A stretch of DNA of 64,000 nucleotides, taken from contig CANPXH010000004.1 in assembly GCA_947585865.1 (NCBI GenBank), positions 62,001 to 126,000 on the forward strand, read 5' to 3'. The notes beneath the pieces were generated by a model. That model saw only the letters and a program-made list of their open reading frames with translations. It ran no database searches and was not told the DNA's origin. Source of the DNA: an uncultured Clostridia bacterium. GTDB taxonomy: Bacteria; Bacillota; Clostridia; Lachnospirales; CAG-274. Position numbers and translations under genes: made by a program. Within the stretch, counting starts at the first letter, position 1, and each line of letters starts with the position of its first letter. This document shows, piece after piece, positions 1 to 8,040 of this stretch.

Positions 1-1293
1 ACGGCTGACCATAGCGGCAAGGCTTTCAGCCGCATATGAAGATATATCCGCCTTGTCGCTGAAAGCATCGAGAACAGAAGCATCTCCCGTTATCGTACTG
101 CCAAGCTTCATCTCAAGAGCCTTCTTTGCAAGTATCATCATATCCTGTCTTGTAATATTGCTTTCGGGTGAGAACGTGCCGTCGCCGTTTCCGTTGGCAA
201 TGCCCATATCCTTTGCAATACCTACGGCATTTGCATAATATTTTGCCCCATCGACATCGGTGAAATTGGACTGCGGAGCCTTTGTTATATCTACGCCCAT
301 TCCTCTCAGAAGCATTATTATAAAGTCTGCTCTGGTAACGTTGTTGTTTGGTCTGAATGTGGAATCGGGATATCCGTTTACAACACCCTTCTTCGCCATA
401 TCATAGATATAATCCTTGCCCCAGTAATTATCTGCTACATCCGTAAAGGTGATACCCTTGTCCTCAGCAGCTTTTTCCGTTGTAGCCTCGGTAGGTGCTT
501 CGGTAGTTGAGACATTGTTTTCTGCTGCCGCATTGCCGCCGGATACACTGCCGCCGGATGTTCCGCCTGAAGTTCCGCCTGAAGTTCCGCCTGAAGTTCC
601 GCCGGAGGTTCCGCCGCCTTGTACTGACGTGGTGGCCTCTGTTGAAGGCTCTTCATGAGCTCCGCTGCCTACAGTAACGGAAGCGCCGTCTGTATATATT
701 TCAATAGGAACGCCTACATATTCGTCTGCGGAATGACTGCCTTCCGCATCGGTCATCTCTATTTCCGTATAACCGTCTGCTATAGCTTTGAATTTAAATC
801 TGGCAAGGACACCTGTGCCTGTGTAGTTGGCAAGTATAGGTGAGCCGTCTGATGCGGTCTCGGTCGCACTGAGTATGGCCGCAAGCTTAACTATGCCTAT
901 CTCGCCTGCACTCTTCCTGCCGTCTGCAAGTCCGTCATAATCGTCATCGCCTCTTGACGGCACAAACTTTGCTCTGGAATTAACATGGCTGAATGAGAAA
1001 AGAGAATGTGTTATGCCATCGTCTGTTTTATATACTATAAGATCCTCCGGTATATCGGCTATCTCGCAATCGATAGGCCTTATCACTTCGGGATCAAATC
1101 TTACATAGGCTGTCATCGCATTGTATCCGCCTGTGTTTTCCGTTACTATAAAATCGGCATAAAATTCATCTCCGACATCGACTTGACTTTCGCTTACCTC
1201 GCAGCGTATGTCTACCACATCTGCCGCATAGGAAGCAACAGGTACTGCCATTATACCTGCTGAAAGTACAAGGCATAATAATTTCTTGAACAT
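1..1293 (-). CDS. Cohesin-like and SLH-domain surface protein, partial (C-terminus beyond left edge)
   Basis: The gene reads leftward from ATG 1293 and runs off the window, so only the first 431 residues are visible. Residues 1-24 form a signal peptide ending near YAAD. Residues about 25-165 look like a cohesin-type beta domain (sequence DVGDEFYADF, then MTAYVRFDPEVI, typical of cohesin strands). A Gly-Gly-Thr-Ser tandem linker and a Thr/Glu-rich linker follow. From about residue 270 there are S-layer homology repeats (FTDVADNYW; NGYPDSTFRPNNNVTRADF; a second repeat with GDGTFSPESNITRQDM). SLH repeats normally anchor proteins to pyruvylated wall polymers, and cohesins bind dockerins. No dockerin is visible in this window, so a scaffolding role is inference. 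The start is supported by AGGAGG six bases upstream. Confidence 0.85.
   Translation of the reverse strand, partial: MFKKLLCLVLSAGIMAVPVASYAADVVDIRCEVSESQVDVGDEFYADFIVTENTGGYNAMTAYVRFDPEVIRPIDCEIADIPEDLIVYKTDDGITHSLFSFSHVNSRAKFVPSRGDDDYDGLADGRKSAGEIGIVKLAAILSATETASDGSPILANYTGTGVLARFKFKAIADGYTEIEMTDAEGSHSADEYVGVPIEIYTDGASVTVGSGAHEEPSTEATTSVQGGGTSGGTSGGTSGGTSGGTSGGSVSGGNAAAENNVSTTEAPTEATTEKAAEDKGITFTDVADNYWGKDYIYDMAKKGVVNGYPDSTFRPNNNVTRADFIIMLLRGMGVDITKAPQSNFTDVDGAKYYANAVGIAKDMGIANGNGDGTFSPESNITRQDMMILAKKALEMKLGSTITGDASVLDAFSDKADISSYAAESLAAMVSR
560..616 (-). repeat. 12-bp tandem repeat encoding a GGTS linker
   Basis: Four and a half 12-bp units (GTTCCGCCTGAA and a close variant on the plus strand) encode repeated Gly-Gly-Thr-Ser in the linker between the cohesin-like and SLH parts. 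Copy number could change by slippage without breaking the frame. Confidence 0.85.
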
Positions 1294-1333
1294 AAAAAAC
1301 CTCCTGAAAAATTTATTTGTATCTATATAAAAT

Positions 1334-1362
1334 ATTTTATCATCAAAGCACATATTTTGCAA
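1334..1362 (-). promoter_or_regulatory. Probable sigma-A promoter of the SLH gene
   Basis: On the minus strand, TTGCAA (1357-1362), a 17-bp spacer and TAAAAT (1334-1339) lie about 40 bp before the SLH start codon. Confidence 0.5.
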
Positions 1363-1481
1363 TATGTTTATTATTACATATTTTGATCGGCTTCATATTT
1401 GGCAGCTCGGCTTATATGCAATTAAGGTAAGCTTTTAAACGAACGGGCAGGGCGATACCTCAAGGGCGGGGCGCAGATGTA

Positions 1482-1506
1482 AAAAATACGGCGGCGCCGT
1501 GTTTTT
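1482..1506 (+). terminator. GC hairpin flanked by A and T runs
   Basis: ACGGC-GGC-GCCGT is flanked by five A and five T residues. A T-G juxtaposition at 1487/1501 pairs only in plus-strand RNA. The hairpin resembles an intrinsic terminator, but no plus-strand gene precedes it. It may insulate the two divergent genes. Confidence 0.4.
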
Positions 1507-1532
1507 AATGAGTCGGCTTATTTTAAATATAC

Positions 1533-1561
1533 TTGATAAATGTATTTAAGAGATGTATAAT
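1533..1561 (+). promoter_or_regulatory. Sigma-A promoter of the MATE gene
   Basis: TTGATA (1533-1538), a 17-bp spacer and TATAAT (1556-1561). Transcription would start near 1568, just before the ATG at 1583. This excludes the in-frame ATG at 1553 as the start. Confidence 0.75.
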
Positions 1562-1582
1562 ATTTTTTGGGAAGTGAGAAAT

Positions 1583-2929
1583 ATGGCAAAAAAAAGCAAT
1601 TATCTTTTTTCAAACAAGGACTTGGCTATACTTATACTGCCCCTTATAGTAGAGCAGCTTTTGGCAATACTTGTAGGTATCGCCGATACGGTCATGATAT
1701 CTTCTGTAGGCGAAGCGGCAGTGTCAGGTGTATCCCTTGTGGACAGCGTTATGATACTGCTTATAAATCTGTTTGCCGCCTTGGCTACTGGAGGCGCCGT
1801 AGTGGCAGGGCAGTATTTGGGTCAGAAGGATGATGAAAATGCCTGCACGGCCTCTGAGCAGCTCGTATGGTTCATAATGATAATAGCGGCCGTGGTAATG
1901 ATACTTATGTACATATTCCAAGGCATAATATTCAGAGTAGTGTTCGGCTCTATCACCGAGGAGGTCGCTCATCATTCGGATATATATTATAAGATAGTTG
2001 CCCTTTCGATACCGTTCATAGCCGTATACAACGGCGGTGCGGCAATATTCCGTGCCATGGGCAATTCCAGGATATCCATGATAGTCTCAATGATAATGAA
2101 TGCCATAAATGTAGTGGGAAATGCAGTGCTCGTATACGGTCTCCGCTTGGGTACGGCAGGCGTTGCAATACCCACGCTTGTGTCAAGGATAGTGGCGGCA
2201 GTTATAATCATCGCTTTGCTTTGCGATAAAAGACTGCCCTTGCATATAAGAAAAACTCTCAAATATAAATTTCACCGAAATATGGTCGGCAAAATACTTT
2301 ACATAGGCGTGCCCAACGGTATGGAAAACAGTATGTTCCAACTGGGCAAGCTCATCGTTTTGAGCCTTGTGTCCACATTTGGCACATATGCCATTACGGC
2401 AAATGCCGTTTCCAACTCTATAGCTGCCTTTCACATATTGCCCGGGCAGGCTGCGGGGCTTGCCGTCATCACAGTTATTTCCCGCTGCGTGGGAGCAGGG
2501 GATAATGAACAGGTGAGCTATTATACAAAAAAGCTCCATATATTTTCATATGTGTTTATAATACTGACCGTGGGCTCAACATTCCTTATAATGCCCGAAA
2601 TAATGAAGGCTTATAATCTCTCCGAGCTTACGGCAAGGACCACATCGAAAATACTTTATTTCCACGGCACCTGCGCCATGGTCATATGGCCCTTGTCCTT
2701 TACGCTGCCCTCTGTGTTCAGGGCTGCGGGTGATGTTAAATTCGCCATGACGGTGTCTATCGTGTCAATGTGGATATGCAGGATAGTTATGAGCTATGTT
2801 ATAGGCAAATATATGGGCTTGGGCGTATTCGGCATATGGGTGGCAATGGTGCTGGATTGGTGCGTAAGAAGTGTTTGCTTTGTTGCAAGATATAAAAGCG
2901 GAAAGTGGAAAAATAAAGCGGTGGTATAA
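1583..2929 (+). CDS. MATE-family multidrug/Na+ antiporter
   Basis: A 448-residue polytopic membrane protein of the MatE type. It has about twelve hydrophobic helices, an N-terminal PLIVEQLLAILVGIADTVMIS segment and the repeated GNAVLVYG / GTYAITANAVSNSI pattern typical of MATE exporters such as NorM/DinF relatives. Members export cationic drugs or metabolites using a Na+ or H+ gradient; the substrate cannot be told from sequence. The start at 1583 is chosen over an in-frame ATG ten codons earlier because GGAAGTGAG lies just upstream and the promoter -10 box covers the earlier ATG. The gene is monocistronic and is followed at once by a terminator hairpin. Confidence 0.9.
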   Translation: MAKKSNYLFSNKDLAILILPLIVEQLLAILVGIADTVMISSVGEAAVSGVSLVDSVMILLINLFAALATGGAVVAGQYLGQKDDENACTASEQLVWFIMIIAAVVMILMYIFQGIIFRVVFGSITEEVAHHSDIYYKIVALSIPFIAVYNGGAAIFRAMGNSRISMIVSMIMNAINVVGNAVLVYGLRLGTAGVAIPTLVSRIVAAVIIIALLCDKRLPLHIRKTLKYKFHRNMVGKILYIGVPNGMENSMFQLGKLIVLSLVSTFGTYAITANAVSNSIAAFHILPGQAAGLAVITVISRCVGAGDNEQVSYYTKKLHIFSYVFIILTVGSTFLIMPEIMKAYNLSELTARTTSKILYFHGTCAMVIWPLSFTLPSVFRAAGDVKFAMTVSIVSMWICRIVMSYVIGKYMGLGVFGIWVAMVLDWCVRSVCFVARYKSGKWKNKAVV

Positions 2930-2930
2930 T

Positions 2931-2953
2931 AAAAAATCCCTTTCGGGATTTTT
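2931..2953 (+). terminator. Intrinsic terminator after the MATE gene
   Basis: A-run, ATCCC-TTT-CGGGAT, T-run; symmetric, so it can act in both directions. It begins one base after the MATE stop codon. An identical 23-bp copy lies at 3244-3266. Confidence 0.85.
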
Positions 2954-2954
2954 C

Positions 2955-3243
2955 AGCGTGTCGATAAAATCGACACGCTTGAAAGAAATGCTTACATTTC
3001 TTTCAGTTGAATTAAGGTAGGAACCAGCCGTGTTTACTTATATTTTAGCATATTTGCCAAAATATAAGTAAAGTTCCTGTCCTCGGAGGAAATGAATTCC
3101 CTCAGCAACTTTGCTTCGCAAAGCAAGCCGCATTACTCTCTTGCGGTTGCAAACCTGCGGATTAAAGTCTGCGACGCTTTTTTTGCAGGCTGTTTGCTTT
3201 GATAATTCATGTTTTGGGGCGAATTTTACTTTATTGACAGTCT
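2955..3243. repeat. Hairpin-rich intergenic element between two identical terminators
   Basis: No gene is present. The element holds a series of perfect hairpins: an 11-bp stem at 2955-2979 (AGCGTGTCGAT, loop AAA), an 11-bp stem at 2980-3005 (TGAAAGAAATG, loop CTTA), and a long hairpin at 3019-3078 with an AGGAAC/GTTCCT base and a 14-bp TTTACTTATATTTT stem. Shorter ones include CTTTGC/GCAAAG and CCGCA/TGCGG. The last 75 bp are repeated near trpA. Confidence 0.7.
3169..3243 (+). repeat. 75-bp intergenic repeat, copy A
   Basis: Aligns without gaps to the minus strand of 24667-24741, at about 58 of 75 identical positions. Conserved blocks are ACGCTTTTTTTGCA, GCTGTT, AATTC, AATTTTA and TTGACAG. 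Each copy lies downstream of a gene in the same orientation (MATE here, trpA there) and in a convergent intergenic region. Confidence 0.75.
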
Positions 3244-3267
3244 AAAAAATCCCTTTCGGGATTTTTT
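3244..3267 (-). terminator. Intrinsic terminator after the GNAT gene
   Basis: Second copy of the 23-bp A-run/ATCCC-TTT-CGGGAT/T-run hairpin. It abuts the stop codon of the minus-strand acetyltransferase gene. Confidence 0.85.
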
Positions 3268-3761
3268 TAATTAAGCTTCTTGGTCATAAATGTGACGGAA
3301 ACGTATTCTCCGTTTTTATAGGCAAGCTCTCTGAAAGTACACATAGGTATAAAGCCGCAGCGGCTGTGGAGAGAAAGGCTTGCGGTGTTATTGTCTGTGA
3401 TCACGGCGATAAGTATATGATATTTCTTGGCCATCCTTTCCAGCTCAGTTACAAGCATCGTGCCAATGCCCTTGTGTCTGTACTGATGCGATACATATAC
3501 CGATACCTCGGCAGTAGTTCTGTAGCCCGAAAAACGTCTGAACCACGAAAGAGACGCCCAGCCTACGACAATGCCCTCCTTTTCGGCCACTATCACGGGA
3601 TAGTCCTCCGCCATATGCTCGGCATACCACTGCTGAGCCTCTTTAAAGGAACGGGTATGCTCGTTGAGATTATAATTGGTATGCTCTATGGCATAGTTCA
3701 ATATGTCGTTTATTGCAGGCAGATCTTTTTCTTCCGCCGAACGTATCACAATGTTTTTCAT
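3267..3761 (-). CDS. GNAT N-acetyltransferase (phosphinothricin/MnaT-like)
   Basis: A 164-residue single-domain acetyltransferase of the Pat/MnaT (YncA) subgroup. The N-terminus IRSAEEKDLPAINDILNYAI is typical, as are the beta4 segment VVGWASLSWFR and the acetyl-CoA pyrophosphate loop YRHKGIGTML (R/Q-x-x-G-x-G/A motif, about residues 94-103). NNTASLSLHSRCGF follows near the C-terminus. Relatives acetylate the amine of methionine sulfone/sulfoximine or phosphinothricin-like compounds; the substrate here is inferred only. AAAGGAG lies eight bases before the ATG. The gene is monocistronic and convergent with the MATE gene. Confidence 0.85.
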   Translation of the reverse strand: MKNIVIRSAEEKDLPAINDILNYAIEHTNYNLNEHTRSFKEAQQWYAEHMAEDYPVIVAEKEGIVVGWASLSWFRRFSGYRTTAEVSVYVSHQYRHKGIGTMLVTELERMAKKYHILIAVITDNNTASLSLHSRCGFIPMCTFRELAYKNGEYVSVTFMTKKLN

Positions 3762-3871
3762 AAGAATTTCTCCTTTGAACCTATATAAATAAAGTATATT
3801 TCAAATTTACGGATTAGTCAACAGTTGATTTTTTCTCAATAAATATTTATACTTAATACAGAGGTGGTTAT

Positions 3872-4621
3872 ATGAAAATGCAGCAGATACTCTCTCTTGT
3901 AAGGAGGGCTGTGCAGGATTACAATATGATAGACGAAGGCGATAGGATAGCTGTGGGCATTTCGGGAGGCAAGGACAGCCTTACTCTCCTTACTGCGCTT
4001 AAGGCCATGCAGCGTTTTTATCCCAAAAAATATGAGCTTGAGGCCATTACGGTAAGTCTGGGCTTTAAGGGAATGGACTTTACGCCTGTACAAAAGCTGT
4101 GCGATGATATAGGGGTAAACTATACGATAGTGGAAACAGATATAGGACAGATAGTGTTTGACGAAAGAAAGGAGCAAAACCCCTGCGCCCTGTGCTCTAA
4201 AATGCGAAAGGGCGCTCTTAATACAAAAGTAGAAGAGCTGGGCTGCAATAAAATAGCTTTAGGCCACAATAAAGATGATGTCATTGAGACCTTTCTTATG
4301 GCATTGTTATACGAAGGCAGGATACACTGCTTCAGTCCGTATACCTATTTGAGCAAGAGAAAGATAACGGCGATACGGCCTCTCATATATGTGCCTGAAA
4401 GAGATGTGAAAGGCTTTGCCAACAAGGAAAAGCTGCCTGTGGTAAAGAATCAGTGCAAGGCAGACGGCAATACGGTAAGGGAAGATATCAAAAAAATGAT
4501 AAGAGCACTTTCACTGAAGTACGATCACTTTGAAGACCGTACCTTCAATGCGATAAAACGGTCTTATCTGGAAGGCTGGAGGGCGGAAGAATATGGATTA
4601 CCACAACGAGGAAAAAAATAA
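3872..4621 (+). CDS. ttcA: tRNA 2-thiocytidine biosynthesis protein TtcA-like
   Basis: A 249-residue PP-loop ATPase of the TtcA/TtuA family. The ATP-pyrophosphatase motif SGGKDS is at residues 31-36. CALC (about 109-112) and a third cysteine in NQCKADG supply the three ligands known for the TtcA [4Fe-4S] cluster, and GHNKDDVIET is the family's second conserved block. TtcA thiolates cytidine 32 in tRNA. Clostridial paralogues are not all functionally tested, so the exact nucleoside is inferred. GAGGTGG lies four bases before the start. The end overlaps the next gene by 29 bp in another frame, suggesting coupling with the recombinase. Confidence 0.85.
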   Translation: MKMQQILSLVRRAVQDYNMIDEGDRIAVGISGGKDSLTLLTALKAMQRFYPKKYELEAITVSLGFKGMDFTPVQKLCDDIGVNYTIVETDIGQIVFDERKEQNPCALCSKMRKGALNTKVEELGCNKIALGHNKDDVIETFLMALLYEGRIHCFSPYTYLSKRKITAIRPLIYVPERDVKGFANKEKLPVVKNQCKADGNTVREDIKKMIRALSLKYDHFEDRTFNAIKRSYLEGWRAEEYGLPQRGKK

Positions 4622-5633
4622 AACTATTCTTAAGCTGAGGCAGGTGATGAAGGATCTGCCTGTATTTTGCCGAGAATATTTTATGGATATAGCCAATACG
4701 ACACAGGCAAGAACACGCCTTGCTTATGCCTACGATCTAAGGCTTTTTTTCAATTATCTCATAGAGGAGAACTATAAGTTCTCCGGCAAGAGCATAAAGA
4801 GTCTTGTCGTAGAGGATCTTGAAAAAATAGAGCTTACCGATCTAAACGAATTTATGGAATATATAAGCTATTACGTTTCCGAAGAAGGCGTCGAGCAGGA
4901 GAACGGAGAAAACGGCAAGTCCAGAAAGCTGGCGGCAGTGAGAGGACTTTTCAAATATTTTTACAGAACGGAAAAGATAAGATCAAATCCTGCGGCTCTT
5001 GTAAACACTCCCAAGATACATGAGAAAAATATTGTAAGGCTGGAGCCCAATGAGACAGTGGATCTTTTAAACGTAATAGAGACAGGCGACAAGCTCACCG
5101 AAAAGCAAAGGACATACACCCATATAACGGGAAAAAGAGACCTTGCCATAGTCACGCTGCTTTTAGGTACGGGAATGAGAGTATCGGAGTGCGTTGGCAT
5201 AGATATAAATGATATAGACTTTGATACAAACGGCGTAAGGATAGTGCGCAAGGGCGGCAAGGAAATGGTGATATACTTCGGCGATGAGGTGGAGGAGGCT
5301 CTTAAGGGATATCTTAATGAAAGAAAAGAAATGCATCCTCTTCCCGGCCATGAAAACGCATTGTTTTTATCTACGCAAAAGAAAAGGATAGGCGTAAGAG
5401 CCGTTCAGAACCTGGTCAAAAAATATGCGGGAGTGACCACTTTAAAAAAAATATCTCCTCATAAGCTGAGAAGCACCTACGGCACAGCTCTCTATCGTGA
5501 AACGGGAGATATATATCTTGTTGCCGATGTGCTTGGGCATAAGGATGTAAACACCACAAGAAAACACTATGCACAGATGAGCGACGACAACAGAAGGAAT
5601 GCCGCAAGAGTAGTTAAACTCAGGAAGGACTGA
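4593..5633 (+). CDS. Tyrosine recombinase (XerC/XerD-like)
   Basis: A 346-residue integrase. The N-terminal SAM-like core-binding domain covers about residues 15-125 (TRLAYAYDLRLFFNYL). The catalytic domain shows Arg I in GTGMRVSECVGI, the beta-hairpin lysine in VRKGGKEMV, the HKLRST box (H-x-x-R), LGHKDVNTT, and the nucleophile Tyr in RKHYAQM. All catalytic residues are present. Chromosomal Xer proteins are usually near 300 residues; this one is somewhat longer but has no phage neighbourhood. It begins inside ttcA with a GGAGGGCGGAAG ribosome site. It may be the resident dimer-resolution recombinase or a paralogue. Confidence 0.85.
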   Translation: MDYHNEEKNKTILKLRQVMKDLPVFCREYFMDIANTTQARTRLAYAYDLRLFFNYLIEENYKFSGKSIKSLVVEDLEKIELTDLNEFMEYISYYVSEEGVEQENGENGKSRKLAAVRGLFKYFYRTEKIRSNPAALVNTPKIHEKNIVRLEPNETVDLLNVIETGDKLTEKQRTYTHITGKRDLAIVTLLLGTGMRVSECVGIDINDIDFDTNGVRIVRKGGKEMVIYFGDEVEEALKGYLNERKEMHPLPGHENALFLSTQKKRIGVRAVQNLVKKYAGVTTLKKISPHKLRSTYGTALYRETGDIYLVADVLGHKDVNTTRKHYAQMSDDNRRNAARVVKLRKD

Positions 5634-5637
5634 CATA

Positions 5638-5676
5638 GCCGATCCAAGGCTTATATAAAGTAAGCCTTCCTTCGGC
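5638..5676 (+). other. Hairpin after the recombinase gene
   Basis: GCCGA/TCGGC enclose AAGGCTTA-(7 nt)-TAAGCCTT just past the stop codon. There is no T-run, so it may be an RNA-stabilising 3' hairpin rather than a terminator. Confidence 0.45.
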
Positions 5677-5745
5677 ACAAAGGAGAAATAAAGGCTAAAT
5701 ATATATGTTTTTATTTTTTACGTTATATTTTATTTAGGTGATGTT

Positions 5746-7038
5746 ATGGCAAGAGTGATGATAGCGGGAACATCCAGTTCCTGCGGCAAGACCTCTGTGG
5801 TGTGCGGTATTTTAAAGGCCCTTAAGGACAGAGGACACAATATAAAAGCGTATAAATGCGGCCCCGACTATATCGACGGCATGATCCATAAAAAGGCCGT
5901 GGGCATACCTTCCGGTAATTTAGACAGCTTTTTCTGCACCGGGGATGAGCTGTGTTCTCTTTTGGACAGAGACGGTATAAGCATAATAGAAGGGGTAATG
6001 GGATATTATGACGGTATTTCGCTGAGCGAAAAAGCAAGCAGCTATGAAATAGCGGATATGACATCCACTCCCGTTGTGCTGGTCATAAACTGCAGGGGCA
6101 TGAGCAGCTCAGCAGGCGCTGTTATAAAGGGCTTTTGCTCCTATAAAAACGAAAGCCGCATAAAAGGCGTTATATTCAACAGGCTTTCGCCTATGCTCTA
6201 TGACAAAATGAAAGCTCTTTGCCAAAGCATGGGCATAAAGGCATACGGATTTATGCCGGATATAAAGGAAGCTGTGCTGCCCGGCCGCCATTTGGGTCTT
6301 GTGACAGACGAGGATACGGAGCAGTTCAAAGCCAAAATAAATATATTGTCGGAAAATGCGGAAAAATACATAGATATAGACGGCCTTATAAAGCTTGGCG
6401 AAAGTGCAAAGCCCCTTGAATACAGCGGCATAGATATAAAAAGGATATCGAATAGGACCGTAGCCGTAGCCGAGGACAATGCCTTTTGCTTCAATTATGA
6501 GGACAATATCTCTCTTCTTAAGGCTATGGGCTGCGATATAGCGTATTTTTCACCTCTTAAGGACAAGGCTCTGCCGCCCTGCGACAGGCTCATATTAAGC
6601 GGAGGCTATCCGGAGCTTTATGCCGAAGAGCTTTCGGAGAACACAGCCATGCTTGAGGATATACGCAGTAAAATAAAAGGCGGACTCAAGACGATAGCCG
6701 AATGCGGAGGCTTTATGTATCTTAACGAAAGCATAGACGGACACAGTATGGCAGGGGTAATAAAGGGCGGAGCCGAAAACAAAGGCTCCCTGCAAAGCTT
6801 TGGATATATCACCATGACTGCTATGAAGGATAATCCCCTTTGCCTGAAAGGCGAAAAGATAAAGGCTCACGAATTCCACTACTACGGAAGCGAAAACACG
6901 GGCAGTGATCTTTATGCCGTAAAGCCCTTGAGCCAAAAGAGCAGATACACAGGACATTTATCCGAGAATATGTATTGCGGTTTCCCGCATATTTATTTTT
7001 GGGGCAACAGAAAAGCAGCGGAAAATTTTGTGAGGTAA
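5746..7038 (+). CDS. cbiA: Cobyrinate a,c-diamide synthase CbiA
   Basis: A 430-residue enzyme that amidates the a and c side chains of cobyrinate (cobalamin synthesis) with glutamine and ATP. The N-terminal dethiobiotin-synthetase-like domain has its P-loop in GTSSSCGKTS (residues 8-17). KAYKCGPDYIDGMIH and EGVMGYYDG are family signatures. The C-terminal class I glutamine amidotransferase domain carries the nucleophile Cys in AECGGFMYL, with a downstream HEFHY block. First gene of a tight cbiA-cobT-cobU operon, four bases before cobT. AGGTGATGTT precedes the ATG. I searched the leader for a cobalamin riboswitch and saw no B12 box. Confidence 0.9.
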   Translation: MARVMIAGTSSSCGKTSVVCGILKALKDRGHNIKAYKCGPDYIDGMIHKKAVGIPSGNLDSFFCTGDELCSLLDRDGISIIEGVMGYYDGISLSEKASSYEIADMTSTPVVLVINCRGMSSSAGAVIKGFCSYKNESRIKGVIFNRLSPMLYDKMKALCQSMGIKAYGFMPDIKEAVLPGRHLGLVTDEDTEQFKAKINILSENAEKYIDIDGLIKLGESAKPLEYSGIDIKRISNRTVAVAEDNAFCFNYEDNISLLKAMGCDIAYFSPLKDKALPPCDRLILSGGYPELYAEELSENTAMLEDIRSKIKGGLKTIAECGGFMYLNESIDGHSMAGVIKGGAENKGSLQSFGYITMTAMKDNPLCLKGEKIKAHEFHYYGSENTGSDLYAVKPLSQKSRYTGHLSENMYCGFPHIYFWGNRKAAENFVR

Positions 7039-7041
7039 TAT

Positions 7042-8040
7042 ATGAGGGATGTATACAATGCCGTTCAAATGAAATGGGATAGAGTAGCCAAGCCTATTGA
7101 CGGCCTGGGAAGGTTTGAAAAAATAATATGTAAAATAGGTGCAGTAAAAGGCAGTACCGATTTTTCCACAGACAAAAAGGCGGCTGTTATATTTTGCAGC
7201 GACAATGGTATCGTGGAAGAAGGTGTCGCTCAAACAGACAGCGGCGTTACCGCAGCGGTGTGCGCCAATATTTACAAGGGCGAAGCCACAAGCAGCAAAA
7301 TGGCAAGGGTTGCGGGAGCGGACTGTTTTGCCGTAGATGTAGGTATGAGGTATGACGCTCCGGCACATTTTATAAATAAGATATCACAGGGTACAAAAAA
7401 TTTCAGGCATGAAAGAGCCATGACCCCCCTTCAGGCAAGGCAGGCTGTGAGCTGCGGCTGTGAAATGATAGGCAAGCTGGGAGAAAAATATGATATCATA
7501 GCTGTAGGCGAAATGGGTATAGGCAATACCACCACCGCTTCCGCCTGCGGTGCCGCGGTGCTCGGCAAAAGAGCCGAGGAGGTCACGGGCAGAGGCTCGG
7601 GGCTTGCGGATGAGCAGTATCACAATAAGATAAACATAATAAATGAGGCGCTTGACAAATATGCTCCGTCTAAAAATATATATGATATTTTAAGCTGTGT
7701 AGGCGGCTATGATATAGGAGCTATGGCAGGGGCTTTTATAGGCGCAAAGAAATACGGTGTGCCGGTAATAGCTGACGGTGCCGTGAGTATGGCGGCTCTT
7801 CTGCTGGCAAGGCTTGAGGAAAGGGATATAACGGATTATGTCATTGCTTCCCACAGAGGGAAGGAGCCTCTTTCAGCCATTGCCCTTGAAAGCTTAGGGC
7901 TGGATGCGGTAATAAGCGGAGAGCTGGCGCTTGGGGAAGGCACGGGAGGAATAATGCTGTTTCCCCTGCTGGATATGGCAATGGCCGTATATAATAACAA
8001 GACGTTTGATGAATTGGGAATAGAAAGCTATAAGAGATGA
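7042..8040 (+). CDS. cobT: Nicotinate-nucleotide:dimethylbenzimidazole phosphoribosyltransferase CobT
   Basis: A 332-residue CobT, slightly shorter than the usual 350. It makes alpha-ribazole phosphate for the lower ligand of cobalamin. Visible signatures are IDGLGRFEKI near the N-terminus, FCSDNGIVEEGVAQT, GEMGIGNTTTASA (phosphate and base site) and the catalytic glutamate in ALGEGTGG near the C-terminus. It sits between cbiA and cobU; its last codons overlap the cobU start by four bases (ATGA), giving translational coupling. Together the three genes cover a late part of cobalamin assembly; the rest of the pathway is not in this window. Confidence 0.9.
   Translation: MRDVYNAVQMKWDRVAKPIDGLGRFEKIICKIGAVKGSTDFSTDKKAAVIFCSDNGIVEEGVAQTDSGVTAAVCANIYKGEATSSKMARVAGADCFAVDVGMRYDAPAHFINKISQGTKNFRHERAMTPLQARQAVSCGCEMIGKLGEKYDIIAVGEMGIGNTTTASACGAAVLGKRAEEVTGRGSGLADEQYHNKINIINEALDKYAPSKNIYDILSCVGGYDIGAMAGAFIGAKKYGVPVIADGAVSMAALLLARLEERDITDYVIASHRGKEPLSAIALESLGLDAVISGELALGEGTGGIMLFPLLDMAMAVYNNKTFDELGIESYKR

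Noticed and set aside
560-616. Possible CRISPR or satellite array
   Set aside because: Unit is 12 bp without spacers and stays in frame as a protein linker.
53-656. Plus- and minus-strand open frames over the SLH linker
   Set aside because: They are antisense or out-of-frame readings of the GGTS/Thr-rich linker of the minus-strand surface protein and have no ribosome sites.
2183-2539. 118-codon minus-strand frame inside the MATE gene
   Set aside because: Shadow of a clear membrane transporter.
4593-5633. Integrated element or prophage marked by the tyrosine recombinase
   Set aside because: No flanking repeats, tRNA or phage genes; coupled to ttcA like a resident gene.
5640-5745. Cobalamin riboswitch before cbiA
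   Set aside because: No B12 box or matching junction could be found; only a simple hairpin after the recombinase gene.
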